Shown here: positions 12,701 through 23,900 of the stretch, piece by piece
How the letters are laid out: each line of letters starts with the position of its first letter
Position numbering within the stretch: the stretch's first letter is position 1
From: Acridotheres tristis
Taxonomy: Eukaryota > Chordata > Aves > Passeriformes > Sturnidae
Assembly (NCBI GenBank): GCA_037013685.1
Contig: CM072895.1
Coordinates: 13,180,463 to 13,244,462 of the forward strand
DNA: 64,000 nt
Reading direction: 5' to 3'
Program-made: the position numbers and the translations under genes
The notes under the pieces: generated by a model
What the model was told of the DNA's origin: nothing
The model's input: the letters and a program-made list of their open reading frames with translations, nothing else
Databases searched by the model: none

Positions 12701-15430
12701 GGATCTTCTCCCTGAAGGTGAACAAGTTAATAGGTTTGCTCTACTTGATGTACTCATAGATTTCTTCTGCACTGGGATTTGACTACTGATTATGCATTTT
12801 TTCATCTTCTATTTCTAAGCTGAAGATAAAAATCCCCTAGGCAAAGGAAGATGCCTTAATGCAAGATACTTTAATCCAAACCCTGAAATGGGCACATATG
12901 AACATGAGTCCTGTGCTATTACCAGTTTTGTTGAGTTCTTGTTTCTTTTCAAAACAAGAAACAATGGGAAAATATACAATGTAATGTTGTGAAGTAGATC
13001 CAAAAGTAGACTAATATTTACAACTCTTGAAATTATTTCCCCTGCTCTCCTTCTGGAGAAGACCTGTAAATGTAACAGAATGATAACCTTCCTACAAAAT
13101 ATTTAAAACATGAAAGAGAATAATACTCCTACTATAGAATTCCACTCAATGATTTAAGTAATTTGTAGACAGAATTACATTTTTATTAAACCTTACACAT
13201 GAATTTCTATACAAACTTATTGGTTTCAGCCTTGTTAAATTGTATGCCTCTCTTCAATATGAGACTGTAAGAGCTCCAACTGTGCAAATATTCTTACACA
13301 TATTACAGAAGCAAATTTGTTGCTACCTTCTCTTTTTTTCTTCTCACCTAAAATTATTATATAGCATTTTGCAAACACTTATGGATTTGCTGAGAAAACA
13401 ATTCCTTGCTGTGTCAAAATGACCATTTTTCCTTCTAACATATCTGTGTGTATACAGATGATGGAGGGAAAGTTTCTTATTTTCAAATGTAGTTGAATGA
13501 GCTCTTACTGGAAAATTAAGAATTTCTGGAGAGAATTTGGCAGAACAGATGTATGCTTTCCCCAAATGAGAAACATGCATCTGTTTCCTAGAAATCTAAA
13601 CAACAACAGCAAAGAAGTCACACAAACAAGTTGTGTGGGTTTTTATTTTTTTTCCTACAGATGGTTTTTATTTTTATACAAAGAAATAAGTGAGGGGAAA
13701 GCCACAGTGGAAGTTTCTAAATGAAGCAATGAAGTGCATTCTTATCAATGAAATTTAAATGGTCTCCATTTAAATTTGTTTCATACAAATCTGCCCAATT
13801 GTACCTGAAAATCGTACAAAAGCCTTCCTTATTAAAATGCTGCCTTTCAGCCTCCCTGCTTCCATTTAGTCACAGTCTGATCTCCCTATCAATTCATTTT
13901 TTCCATTTCTGTTACCTGTAGATCATTTTGTCTTGCTCCTACAATGTGGATTTAGAGTTTGCAGTAAGGAACTGATATGATCCAGTGCAAACCCTTTTGA
14001 TTAGATATTCCTGTTCCATGCTCAGAGCTGACAGGAAGGGTATGCTTTTTAATGTCATGAACAGCATTTCCCCTCATCCCCATAATCGTGCTTTACAGCC
14101 ACTAAAGAGTGAATTAATAGAAGAGCTACCCAGACTATCAAAAATCCCCCATCCAGAATGGCAAAATATCGTATTGTAATTAAGAATTAGGATTAATTTC
14201 CTAATCCTTAAATTTTTCAATTGTCCATTTGAGAGATGGGTCTCTAATTAAATTTCACTTTGGTCACTGTAATGAAAACATCATCTAGAAGTCCAGCCTC
14301 AGTCAGCCTGTGTGGATAGCAGTGATAAGGCTGGATAATTGCAAGATTAATAACTGGCCTTTTATTGTGTCTGAAAGCAATGTAACAATATATAGACTTT
14401 CTGAGTAACTTTAAAACATAGCCACATTGTACAATATTGCTACCCTGATCACTTTTTCCTTTCACTTTTTTTTTTCCTAAAGCATGGGAACAATTGGACT
14501 ACAAAGGTATGATTGTTCCTAGGTCATATTCTCCTCTAGGGTTTCCAAAAAGCAAGCAATGCTGCTCAGGCAGCTCCAGTAGCTCTGTGACAAAGTAGAA
14601 CAACTTTCAATAACCGCTGTTATTCCTCTTCATTTACAGTGCAGGCCACAGGGTAACTGTTTAATGTGGTAGCCAGTTCCCTGAACCTCTTGTACATTTG
14701 CTGAAACATGAAGTATGTTTCTAACACTTTGAGTTTCTTGAATGAGTGTGGGATTTCAAAGTTTAAGAAAAAAATAACAATCCAGGGACTAATGCTCTAC
14801 TGAATAATCCAGCTCTGGAGACAGAGCCTCTGCACAGTAGCATCCTTCCTTTGTGGCCGAGACACTTCACCCTCAATTAGAAAAAGGCACCTTTTAACAG
14901 ACACATTTCCCTTTATGACTGCATGGTGATGCTGAGAAAGGGGTAGGAAGTAGGAGCCAGGCAGCCAGCCTGCTCTGCTAGGCTGCTATGGATCTTAATT
15001 AATGTGCAGAACAGCATGTACGCCTGGACAGTTTATCCATGTTTTCTGCATACAGCATGAATGCAAGTGAAACTTGAACCTAATCTAATAGGTGTATAAG
15101 TTGCATGAAAAGAGCTGGTAAAAATCCCTATGTAAAACAATCTTTTGTTAAACAGGCAGCTTGTGGAGGAAGTTGCAAAAATTGCCCAGGTTGCTCTGGA
15201 ATCCCCTTGCACTGCCATGGAGCCTTTGGGAAACTGGGCACTGACTGCAGAACATCCTGCCCCTGCCTGCAGCCCGGCTCCCTACCACACCTTCTCCTGG
15301 GCACCATTCCCACTTAAGAGTTGTTTCCAAAACTTCTGCATAAAATATTACTTTCATCCCCGCCTTCCTCAGGAAATCATATCATTTTTCTCTCTCCTGC
15401 ATGAGCTTTTCAGTGGCTATGCCACATATG
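3702..15430. other. Long AT-rich non-coding stretch
   Basis: About 11.7 kb without a recognisable gene, RNA or transposon. Open frames reach about 100 codons (for example 7392-7706 plus, 6404-6715 minus, 11306-11608 plus) but lack domains, sensible composition and paired splice signals. The Gln-rich frame at 11508-11804 comes from a CAG/ACAG-rich, purine-biased patch that is also open on the minus strand. Conserved non-coding elements may be present but cannot be seen without an alignment. Confidence 0.4.
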
Positions 15431-15473
15431 TTGCCCAAAATGTCATTGGGCAAATGACACAAAAAATGTCATT
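15431..15473. other. Pair of adjacent short inverted repeats
   Basis: TTGCCCAA (15431-15438) pairs with TTGGGCAA (15446-15453) across 7 nt. Directly after it AATGACA (15453-15459) pairs with TGTCATT (15467-15473), also across 7 nt. The first loop itself contains AATGTCA, so alternative pairings exist. Function unknown; small inverted repeats like this also occur by chance. Confidence 0.5.
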
Positions 15474-18120
15474 GTAATATATACTCAAATGCATTTTTCT
15501 GAATGAGTCAATCTTAGGATCTGGTTTAACCACCCTGTATTAAAAAAACCCAAACAATAAAAAGCCCCAAAAAACTACCTAAGTAGTATTATTTTGATTG
15601 AACAGACTCAGTTTGCATCAATGTGGCAAATTCATTAATCCTCAGGATTTCTAAAAAGCATGTTCTGTAGAATTATAAATAGACATAAAAATAACTCTTT
15701 GGCCTTTGTTGAACTCATTCACTCTTCCACATCATCATTAACCTCCTTCTCATCTCCCTGTGCAACCATTCCCTGCATTAGGAGACTTTATATATCCTTC
15801 TCACAGAATTTTAAGATCAGTCAGAGAAGTCAACACCATTGCTTTTCATTTAACCTTCAGGCTGTATTTTTACTCTTACTTCTCTGTATGAGCACCTTAG
15901 TGTACATATTCCCAACATGAATATATACCTAACTCTGACCAGATCCAGAAACTCTGCCTCCCACTCAGTATCTTGAGTTTAACTGACTACAAAGATTTAC
16001 ATCGCTTTAGGACATGATTTCTTTGACATTTTTGATTGGCAATTGAATATTTCAAAAGTATTGGCCAACATAAAAGCCCCTGGGCCTTTACATATTACAC
16101 AATTTTAGATGTGGAGAAGCATAGCCTTTTCTTCTATATGCATTAGCCCTGTGCATTTACTGTAGTCTAAATTGAGTTCCAACAGTCTGATTTCATTGAA
16201 GGTGGATGTTTGCTAAATCCTGAACAGAATTAATTTCAGCATTCAGAGACAAAAGTGGAGTACTAGTATTATGACACTTCAATGGGCTTTTTCTATTTTT
16301 TTAGTAAAAGCAAAGCTCTTAGATAAAAAAACTCTGAAAGATATGCCATGAGGAATGATTTAAGAAAATGTTTAAAATAAATTTTCCATTTTACAAGTTT
16401 TGTAATTTCATAGCAGAAACAAAAATCACATTGGATTTTTGTAAACCACTCTCCATGAAAAAAATCAAAAATGCCAACTTTTTTCTTTGTTTCTTTGCAA
16501 GTTCTAAGGCATCACTGCTCTTCTAAATGAAAATAGAGAGATACTGGAAGACTATTGAAGTGTCATCCAGTAATTTGAGAGTGAAATATTTTAATTGTTC
16601 AATATATTACTGGTTGGCAAGTGTACGAGAGAGAAGCATGTTTGTATGCAAGCCCATACATACCAGTCATAAAGAGAAAGAGGAGTCTTTTCAATTCTCA
16701 AATAACACAAAATCCAAAGGCTTTAGTGAGAGATATTACTTGGAAAATGCTGCTTAGTCTGAAATCTTCTGAAAAAATATAGTGATATTTCTCTTCTAGA
16801 GTTTGTTTATCTCCATCACATAGAACTGGTAATGCTCATCATCCTGCCATGGGAAAAACAGCAAGGGAGTCTTCTCTTGGAGAAAGGAAAGGTTTGCTTT
16901 GTGAGAACACTGAAAGCTTAACTAATTTCTATTGATAATCTCTGTCCTGACGTCATACAGTGTTGTTCCACCCCACATCCATCTGCAGTGAAATAGGATT
17001 ATAGAAAAAGTTTGGAAAAGGCATGCAACAACCTAGGCCTGAGACTGCTGTCTAGTTATGGAAGGTTTTGCCATGCTTATTAGTCTTTAAGCCCTTAAGC
17101 AATTTTTTTTTATTGTTCTCCTTTAAATACTCCCTAGTCAGTCTAGTTGCACAGCAGCAAGGCTGTGTGCTAGCAGAAAAAAATTCATCTGAAATTCTTT
17201 TGTAACCCAAACACAATCTCGCACAAGCTGCAGCACACTGCATTTTTGTGGTTTCATTTTTTAAAAGCTGAAGCTCAGAAATACTCTATATAACCTGCAT
17301 TGATTGGAAGTACTGCAGCATCTTAGCATCTCCAGGCAGTGAGAGGATCTTTCCTCCACTCCTGTAAGAGTCACATGATCGCTTGCTTATGTTTCCTACC
17401 TTAGTGATCCAGCTGTGATATTCATAAAGCAACCATTGAACCTCTTGCCTCTTTCTTTAGGAGTACCACAATGTGCAGCTTCCTTTGTGTTGCCCATATG
17501 CCAGCAGTCTTTTTAAAAGCCACTCTTGCTCGTCTGCTGATCATTGCAACAGACAGGAAGGTGATTTCAGGAGAGTTGCTCTGATTCCCACTGCTTTCAG
17601 TGAGAGAAGAAATATCTTCTCTCTCCTCTCTGAAAGAAGTACTTGGCAGAAGCAACAGACAAGTTCTTAAACTCCTGTCTGTGCTTCTTGGAACTGATAC
17701 TAGTGCAGATCACATTCTCCCAATTAAAGACTGACAGAGTGAAACAGTCTAACATTTCCCTGCAAAGGTATTTAGAAAAAAGGATATTAGATGGGAAAAT
17801 ATTAAACAGTGAGTACAATATCTTTAGCAAGTCTATCAGAATTGCATCGTTTGCCTTTAGCTGGTGCAGATTTTTACTTTGTGTTCAGCATCATACACAA
17901 TGAAGGACATGAGTGCTCTAGATACTTTTTTTTCCCATAACCACTATTCAGAGTGGGAGTTGTGAATATGTCCTTGACAAGACTTGAAATTTAGAATAGT
18001 TTCACTTGTTACTATTATTTTCTCAAGTTATTTCATGGACACTAGTTAATATTCCAGCTACTTAGGCAATCCTGGTCCATCCCACTGCAAGGAAGTCTGT
18101 CTCCAAATTACCAGATGAAC
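15474..18120. other. AT-rich non-coding stretch
   Basis: No repeat family or gene is recognised. Frames of 60-90 codons occur on both strands with no supporting signal. A few splice-like motifs are present, but no acceptor-donor pair brackets an open frame with protein-like composition. Confidence 0.4.
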
Positions 18121-19480
18121 TGAACACCTTGTTGTCCCTGTTCAGCGTCATTACAAAATGTCACTGGATACGGTTCCTAAGTGTTCCTGTATCATTGTGT
18201 CTCCCTCGGCCATCCTGCACGGAAGAATATCAGTTGTTAAGTCATTTTGTGCCCAAAGGGGAAGGAGTAGGATTTCAGGATACATTAATACCTCCACGAG
18301 GGAAGTGTGTTACACATGCTTGGACTCACTCAGCCTCAGCCCAAAGGAGGAGCCCTTAACAAGCATCACTCAGTGGTGTTAAGTAAGTGAACAAAGTAAA
18401 AGGGACTAGGACTGCTGCACTTGAGTCAAATGGCTCTGTGCACATCCAGATGCCTCTGTCACAATGACTGTAGCAAAAGTTTACTCCAGGCAAGGGCTAC
18501 ACATTCATATCTGCATAGCCCTTTTGACTGCAATAACACGTACCTGGCAGGAAGCATCATAAGCAAAAGAAATAAACACCAGAGGAAAGAAGAAAAGCAC
18601 AGTCACAAGCGCCCCAGTTATCCAGAGGTGAGTATGAATTTCCAGGGCAGGAGAGGCAGTGAGGAGGAGACTGTGACCACCCTGTGACAAAGGCAGCTGT
18701 GAGAAGGGGCGGGACAGGGGCAGTGGTGTCTCACTCACTTGTGTCACCATTATAGGGGAAGTTTGTAGGAAGGGGAAAACCGGTGCCAAAAGGACAAGTG
18801 GCACTGTGTGTCCTGTGGCTGCATCAATTAACAGTTCAGAAGGCAAAGCTCTTCACTCTGAACCCCCGTTCTTGGAGGAGTGCGAGGCTACAGCTCAGAT
18901 CAAAGAAGTGAGTGCATTGCAGAAATGAGTTTTGAAATGTGGAGGGCCCAGAGAGAATTAATAATAAATAAAGTACAGCTCAGAGGAAAAACTTTGAGTT
19001 TCTCCTCCAAGTTACATGGAGTGTCTGAAGTCAGTAGTAGTCTGTTTGTAGCTGTGAGCAGAAAGCAGCCCTATGTGCCCAGGCATTATCAGTCTTTTAT
19101 TCAAGAAAACAATATCTGCTTGATAATGCATACACTGTTTTGTTGTTCGTTGTCAGTACACCTCCCAAAACAAGCTGTCCCCCTGTGGTTTTATAATCAT
19201 GGGAATATTTTTGATGGCCCTGTTAGACGGGTTTTATTCTGGCTCCAAACATCTTTGGAAAATAACCTATTGAATCGCATCGGAAGCCAGGGCAGAGTTG
19301 ACTTCCTGGTGGACTCCAAACAATCCAAAGGCTCTCCTTGGAAAGCACAGCCTGTGCTCTGCTGTTTGTGCAATGCCACACTGCCTGCAGCTGGGGTAAT
19401 CGCCTCCATCTCAGCAACTCCACCCCCACCAAAACGGGAGAGAAAATAATGATCTATTGTTCCAGGGGTTTATGGAAGAA
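18121..19480. other. Non-coding stretch containing a 189-codon plus-strand open frame
   Basis: Slightly GC-richer than its flanks. The frame at 18880-19449 (plus, 189 codons) is among the longest in the window outside the minisatellite. Its conceptual product has no signal peptide, membrane segment or motif I recognise, and ends in a basic Pro/Lys/Arg run. About one frame of this length is expected by chance in 64 kb of both strands. I do not call it a gene. Confidence 0.3.
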
Positions 19481-19481
19481 C

Positions 19482-19498
19482 TTTTTTTTTTTTTTTTT
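19482..19498 (-). repeat. T17 on plus strand, an A17 tract just after AATAAA on minus
   Basis: On the minus strand, TCTAAAATAAACTTT is followed immediately by 17 A residues. This is either the genomic A tract beyond a polyadenylation signal or a fossil poly(A) tail of a reverse-transcribed transcript. It belongs with the candidate terminal exon upstream on the same strand (19870-20066). Confidence 0.6.
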
Positions 19499-19502
19499 AA
19501 AG

Positions 19503-19508
19503 TTTATT
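19503..19508 (-). promoter_or_regulatory. Candidate polyadenylation signal AATAAA
   Basis: A perfect AATAAA on the minus strand about 365 bp past the TAA of the candidate exon at 19870-20066. The intervening DNA contains TTTTGTTTTTGTTTTGTG-type U/G-rich stretches, as many 3' UTRs do. AATAAA is common by chance in AT-rich DNA, so support comes only from context. Confidence 0.3.
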
Positions 19509-19869
19509 TTAGACACTTCTTTTAAGAGATAGCAGTGACCTGCTTGCTGAAATGCTTCCTTATTTCTGTGTTTACCTCCTGTTAGCTAGAATGCCAAATC
19601 AGTGCTATGATTACCTGGCAAGCAAATGTAGAAAAAGTATCTGTTTGGGACAGTTTTTTACTACTCTGAGGCATCTTCTTGATGTTCCATACAAAACAAA
19701 TAAAAGCAAACACAAAACAAAAACAAAGAAACCCAACAAAATCACTTCTTTTCCTATTATCATATGAAGAAAAAACATTTTCAAGTATAAGGCAATGCCA
19801 AATGGTTCAGCAGATTTCAGAGACTTCGAGACATGACAGACTGCATCTCCTGCTGTTTACCAGAGGGAT

Positions 19870-20066
19870 TTAAGTGGTTCTTTCTCTTAAAATAGCCATT
19901 TTTTTCTCTTCCTGAGGGTCAAAACTTGCCACTTCTACACCATTTTCAGTAGGTTTTTTGACTGTGCCATGCTCTGCCATGTCAAGAGACTGAAAAGGCT
20001 CTTGAGACTCCTCAGTCTGATGGTAAATGGGTAGAATCGGTTGCATTTCTGCAAATATTGCCACCT
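19870..20066 (-). CDS. Candidate terminal coding exon, product unknown
   Basis: On the minus strand, TTTTCCCTCTGCATTTTACTGTTTCAG forms a strong pyrimidine tract and AG acceptor ending at 20067. It is followed by about 65 open codons ending in TAA at 19870-19872. The encoded tail is hydrophilic and acidic, with a Glu/Gln-rich middle (TEESQEPFQ), then DPQEEKK, and ends RERTT. This looks more protein-like than the usual AT-rich chance frames. A plausible 3' UTR and AATAAA follow. I do not recognise the protein; a cytoplasmic C-terminal tail would fit. The in-frame stop just upstream of the acceptor agrees with an intron boundary. The alternative is a processed pseudogene, given the A17 tract directly after AATAAA, or chance. 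Confidence 0.25.
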
Positions 20067-20099
20067 GAAACAGTAAAATGCAGAGGGAAAACACTTTCA

Positions 20100-20546
20100 G
20101 TGGATTATTTCACTGCATAAAAACCCTTCAGCATATTCTAATGGCAATATATCAAACTGGATTACATGAGTCATATTTACATTATATGATGTGACATTGT
20201 GACATATGACAGAGTACCTAAAAAGTCATTATGCCTCAAGAGCTTATAACTCAAAAGGAATTTAAAGGCATATTATTCAGCCATGCCCACCCACACCCTG
20301 CTATTATCTGCAACAGCAGGGGACTCTCTAGATGAATCAGATCTTAGAGATTCTTTCCATGTGCACAGGAAACACTGATTAATTGGAACAGTGACAAAAA
20401 AGTCTCTTTACCAGGTAAACAGAATTCAGCAGTGGGATTTTACTTAATGAATAGTATACAGTTAAGTACTTCGATCTGTGGAGGTGAGAGGTGGAGAAAG
20501 CAGCTCATATCCAATTGCTTTTTCATCTGCTAGAAGCTTGATATTA
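20100..20546. other. Non-coding stretch, nothing recognised
   Basis: AT-rich, with no repeat family and no frame with support. If the segment at 19870-20066 is a real terminal exon, this would be part of its upstream intron. Confidence 0.35.
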
Positions 20547-20972
20547 TTAGCAGTTTCCTCCTTCAGTAGTCACCACAAATGCCAAATTTTGTGTCCCGTG
20601 ATATTGCAGTGAGAGACCTCCCCAAATAAAGAGAGAAGCAAGGTAGGAATAGAAATCCTTACTCCATCTGGTTTCTCCATTAATATTAATTTCCTCACAC
20701 TGGACACGTCTGTCCTCCCAGTCCCAGACTGATTCCCACTGTCCCTCCCAGTAAGCTCCACTGTCACCCCACTGCATTTGGGGATCCTGGTGGGTCGGGC
20801 ACCTCTGGCATTCCCCAGCAAAGGCCCCACTGCTGATCCAACATGCTCTGGGTCTCGGTACACACTGCACTCTGGGGCATGGTTGCACCACAAAGCACAC
20901 TGGATTTAAATTGTTTATCTGTCCAAGCCTCAATTTATGATCTCTATAAATGCCTTTAAAATGAAAGAACAT
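20547..20972 (-). other. GC-richer minus-strand open frame, 141 codons, unidentified
   Basis: An open frame in a locally GC-rich patch, with an overlapping 107-codon frame in another minus-strand register. The product is rich in Trp, Cys and Gly (for example WEGQWESVWDWEDRR), and the C-terminal part reads LFIWGGLSLQYHG. I recognise no family. Two open registers at once suggest composition more than coding. A decayed transposon or an unknown exon of the same strand as 19870-20066 remain possible. Confidence 0.15.
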
Positions 20973-23900
20973 TTTATTTATACCACCTTTGTTTGAGAAA
21001 CGGGAATATTGTCAAGGGCACAAAATGCTTCTGGCACCAACTAGTCCTGCTGAAAACTAAAGGTACTTGGGCATAGAAGTCTTGTTTATGCCTTTGAAAA
21101 AATCTCTTCCGTTATCTCATCAACGCTAAAAACCTACAAAATAAACTCTGAATTCAAATACTGGCATCAAAGAAAAAAAGAGTTTATAGGATATGTGATG
21201 GTAGAAGACTTGATTTGGCTGCAGGGGCAGCCAGCAGCTCCAGCAGATACTGACTGGCCTGTTTGACCTCATAAGAATGTTTAAAACTAACTAAATAAAT
21301 AAATAAAAAATTATCTGTCTATAGACTTGAAAAAGAAAAAAAAAAAAGGATGAAATAGACCTGAGGGAAGAAGGCTGCCTCAGAGGACACTGGTGGGATT
21401 CAGAGAGAAAAATGCATCATTGGTATTTTTTCCTTGCTTTAAGGAAACAAGGCCACTTCATATTGTCCCAGGTGGTGATGCAGGAAGATGATAAAGGTGT
21501 CAGAGGCAGACCATTGCCTGAGGGCAGGAAAACAAGCAAGAGACTCCTTGGCAATTTCATTCTAACCTTTAAGGGTTAAGGGAATATCAAAATATAGAAC
21601 TTATTCAAAAAAACATCTAAAGGCAGCTGAGGAGGGCATACATATAACCATTTATGAGGAAGGGGACTGGTCCTCTACTGAATAAATCTAGAGCATCTTC
21701 CCTGATATTTCATTCAAATTAAAGAAAGATAACATTTTCATTAAGGGATTGATGTAATTTTATTTTAAAAACAAACCAATAAAAGACTTGAACACAAAAC
21801 AACCTCATCCTTATTTTTTCAGAACTTAAATTTTCATTCTACAAGAGAACAGTGTGTATGGGTGACTAATAACAAACCAGCCATCTGGACTTCTCTCAGA
21901 CAAACTCATGTTAATTCAAACTGCACAGGCAAAAAAATAAAATATATATTGCCTGCCTCAGAGCATTTGGGAAAGTGTTATGGTTTGCAGAACTGTCATG
22001 CACTGTCAGCAAGCAGAAAACTTTAGAGCATCTTTAATGTTACACCACAGTGCTGTTGTAGTTGACAATTAAAATAGTTAATGTGCAAGCTGGCCTTTAA
22101 GTGTTTCACTAATCAAAATAATGGATTGCTTTTGTATGATGACCCCACAGCTGTATCAGTCAGTGCTCATTGGACCAAAAGGAAGTTTTTAATGGTGCCC
22201 AGTTGTGGCACTTGTGTGTTTCTGTGGTGGTAATGAGGAAGGATGGGACTTTTACCAGGCTCACTGGGGGCTGGAGCATATGGGGATGTGGCCAGATATT
22301 ACCTGGGCCAGTGTGACTCCCACAGTATCATATTCAACCTCATGGCCTTCCAAACCCAGAGGCAGCAAGAGGGATTTGGTCCTTTAGCATTTCCTCATTG
22401 CTCCCACAGGCACACAGTGTTTCCAAACCCTCTTGCTAGAGATATTTCTTGGCTATTTAGGGAAAGCCTTCCCCTGTGCCTGTGTTTGTGTGGATTTATG
22501 GGGCATAAGGAATGATAGGGCTGAACTTCTTGGCCAGTTGTTCAAGGGCAAGTGGGAATTCATGTTTTTCTCCCACTTACCTGTGCTCTCTCAAACTTAC
22601 ATTCAGCAGCATAAATAAACCCAGTGCATTCTCCTAGCCAAGAGAGATTAGTATACCTAAGAGTTGAAACCAGGGCAGATTGCATTTCAAGTAATTTTCC
22701 CATTCTCCCCCTGCCTCCAGCTTTTTTTTTTTTAATTATTCAGATTAAAAATGAAATGCAGTTGTTACATTATGATAATATCAAACTCATTAACATTAGT
22801 GAGAAAAAATGCAGGAGGTAACCTGCCAAAAGCTGTGCCTTCACTTTTGCATTCATTCAAGTAAAGTTCATTGAAATGGCAATTCATCCCCTTACTCTGG
22901 ATTAGAATTGAACTCCTGGTGTATTCAAAGAACTGTACAAGCCATACTGGCTCAGAAGATGCTTGTAGAAAAGTAGTATTCAACATAACTTCTTTATTAA
23001 AATTTTAGTTCTGTGACCTTATACAGAAATTCCTTGTACAAGCTCAAGAACACCAAGAACACCTAAGGAACTTTGTCATGTTTATCAGTGGGTAGGTACA
23101 TAGGTGTGCTCCAGCTGACAGTGTCTAGCACTACAGACCATAAACTTGTTAAGAAATACATTGAAATATCTTATTACCATTTACTACAACTGCACTACAG
23201 GTCCAAAATCACAGATTGGTTACTCATTTCCAATTCCCTTTCCAAGACAATTCCCCTTGCCTGCATCCTGCATTTTGTCTGAAAATCAGGCTCATCCCAT
23301 TATAAACCAGAGCAAAGGAGCCTTTTTAGTCAAAAATACAGTAACCTTCTAAAGTTATTTTTTCATACAAGTTTCTATTTCTAGAGTTTAGGATTAATTT
23401 TTGCAGAACCTAAAACAACCAGGCAGGATATGGCTCCCAATTCCAGCATTTAATTACATGGATAAACACTTCCATAAATTATTAATTCTTTCCTGGGAAC
23501 AATTTTTGACCCTATGGACGACAATGCCATCATTCTAGTTATTTCATTATATCAGTCTATATTATTGCCACATATTATTTCCCTTCCAAAATGTTTATAT
23601 AAAATTTATAATGTGATGAGAAGATCTTCCCCCTAATTTTTGTATGTAAATGTAAAATCTTGTCCATTTCCTCACAGTATTTGTTCTGTTTAATTGCATT
23701 TTAAATGAACATAAAGTAACTACCCCAAAGACATTAGCATGCTTCTGCCAGGACCCTGCAGATTCTGCTGGCACGTGTTGAGAAGCTGCTGCATCTCAGA
23801 TGTGAGCTGATCTTCACAGAGAGCCTGTCCTGAGGGTGGGAGCAGAGCAGTCTTACAGAAAAGCTTCGGGGAGTTTGCCACCCCTCCTCTTTTCTGATCT

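Noticed and set aside
20600..20640. GAGACCTCCCCAAATAAAG read as a reverse CR1 motif
   Set aside because: Only a short resemblance to the CTCTGGGGAGACCTC block. The flanks match no other part of CR1.
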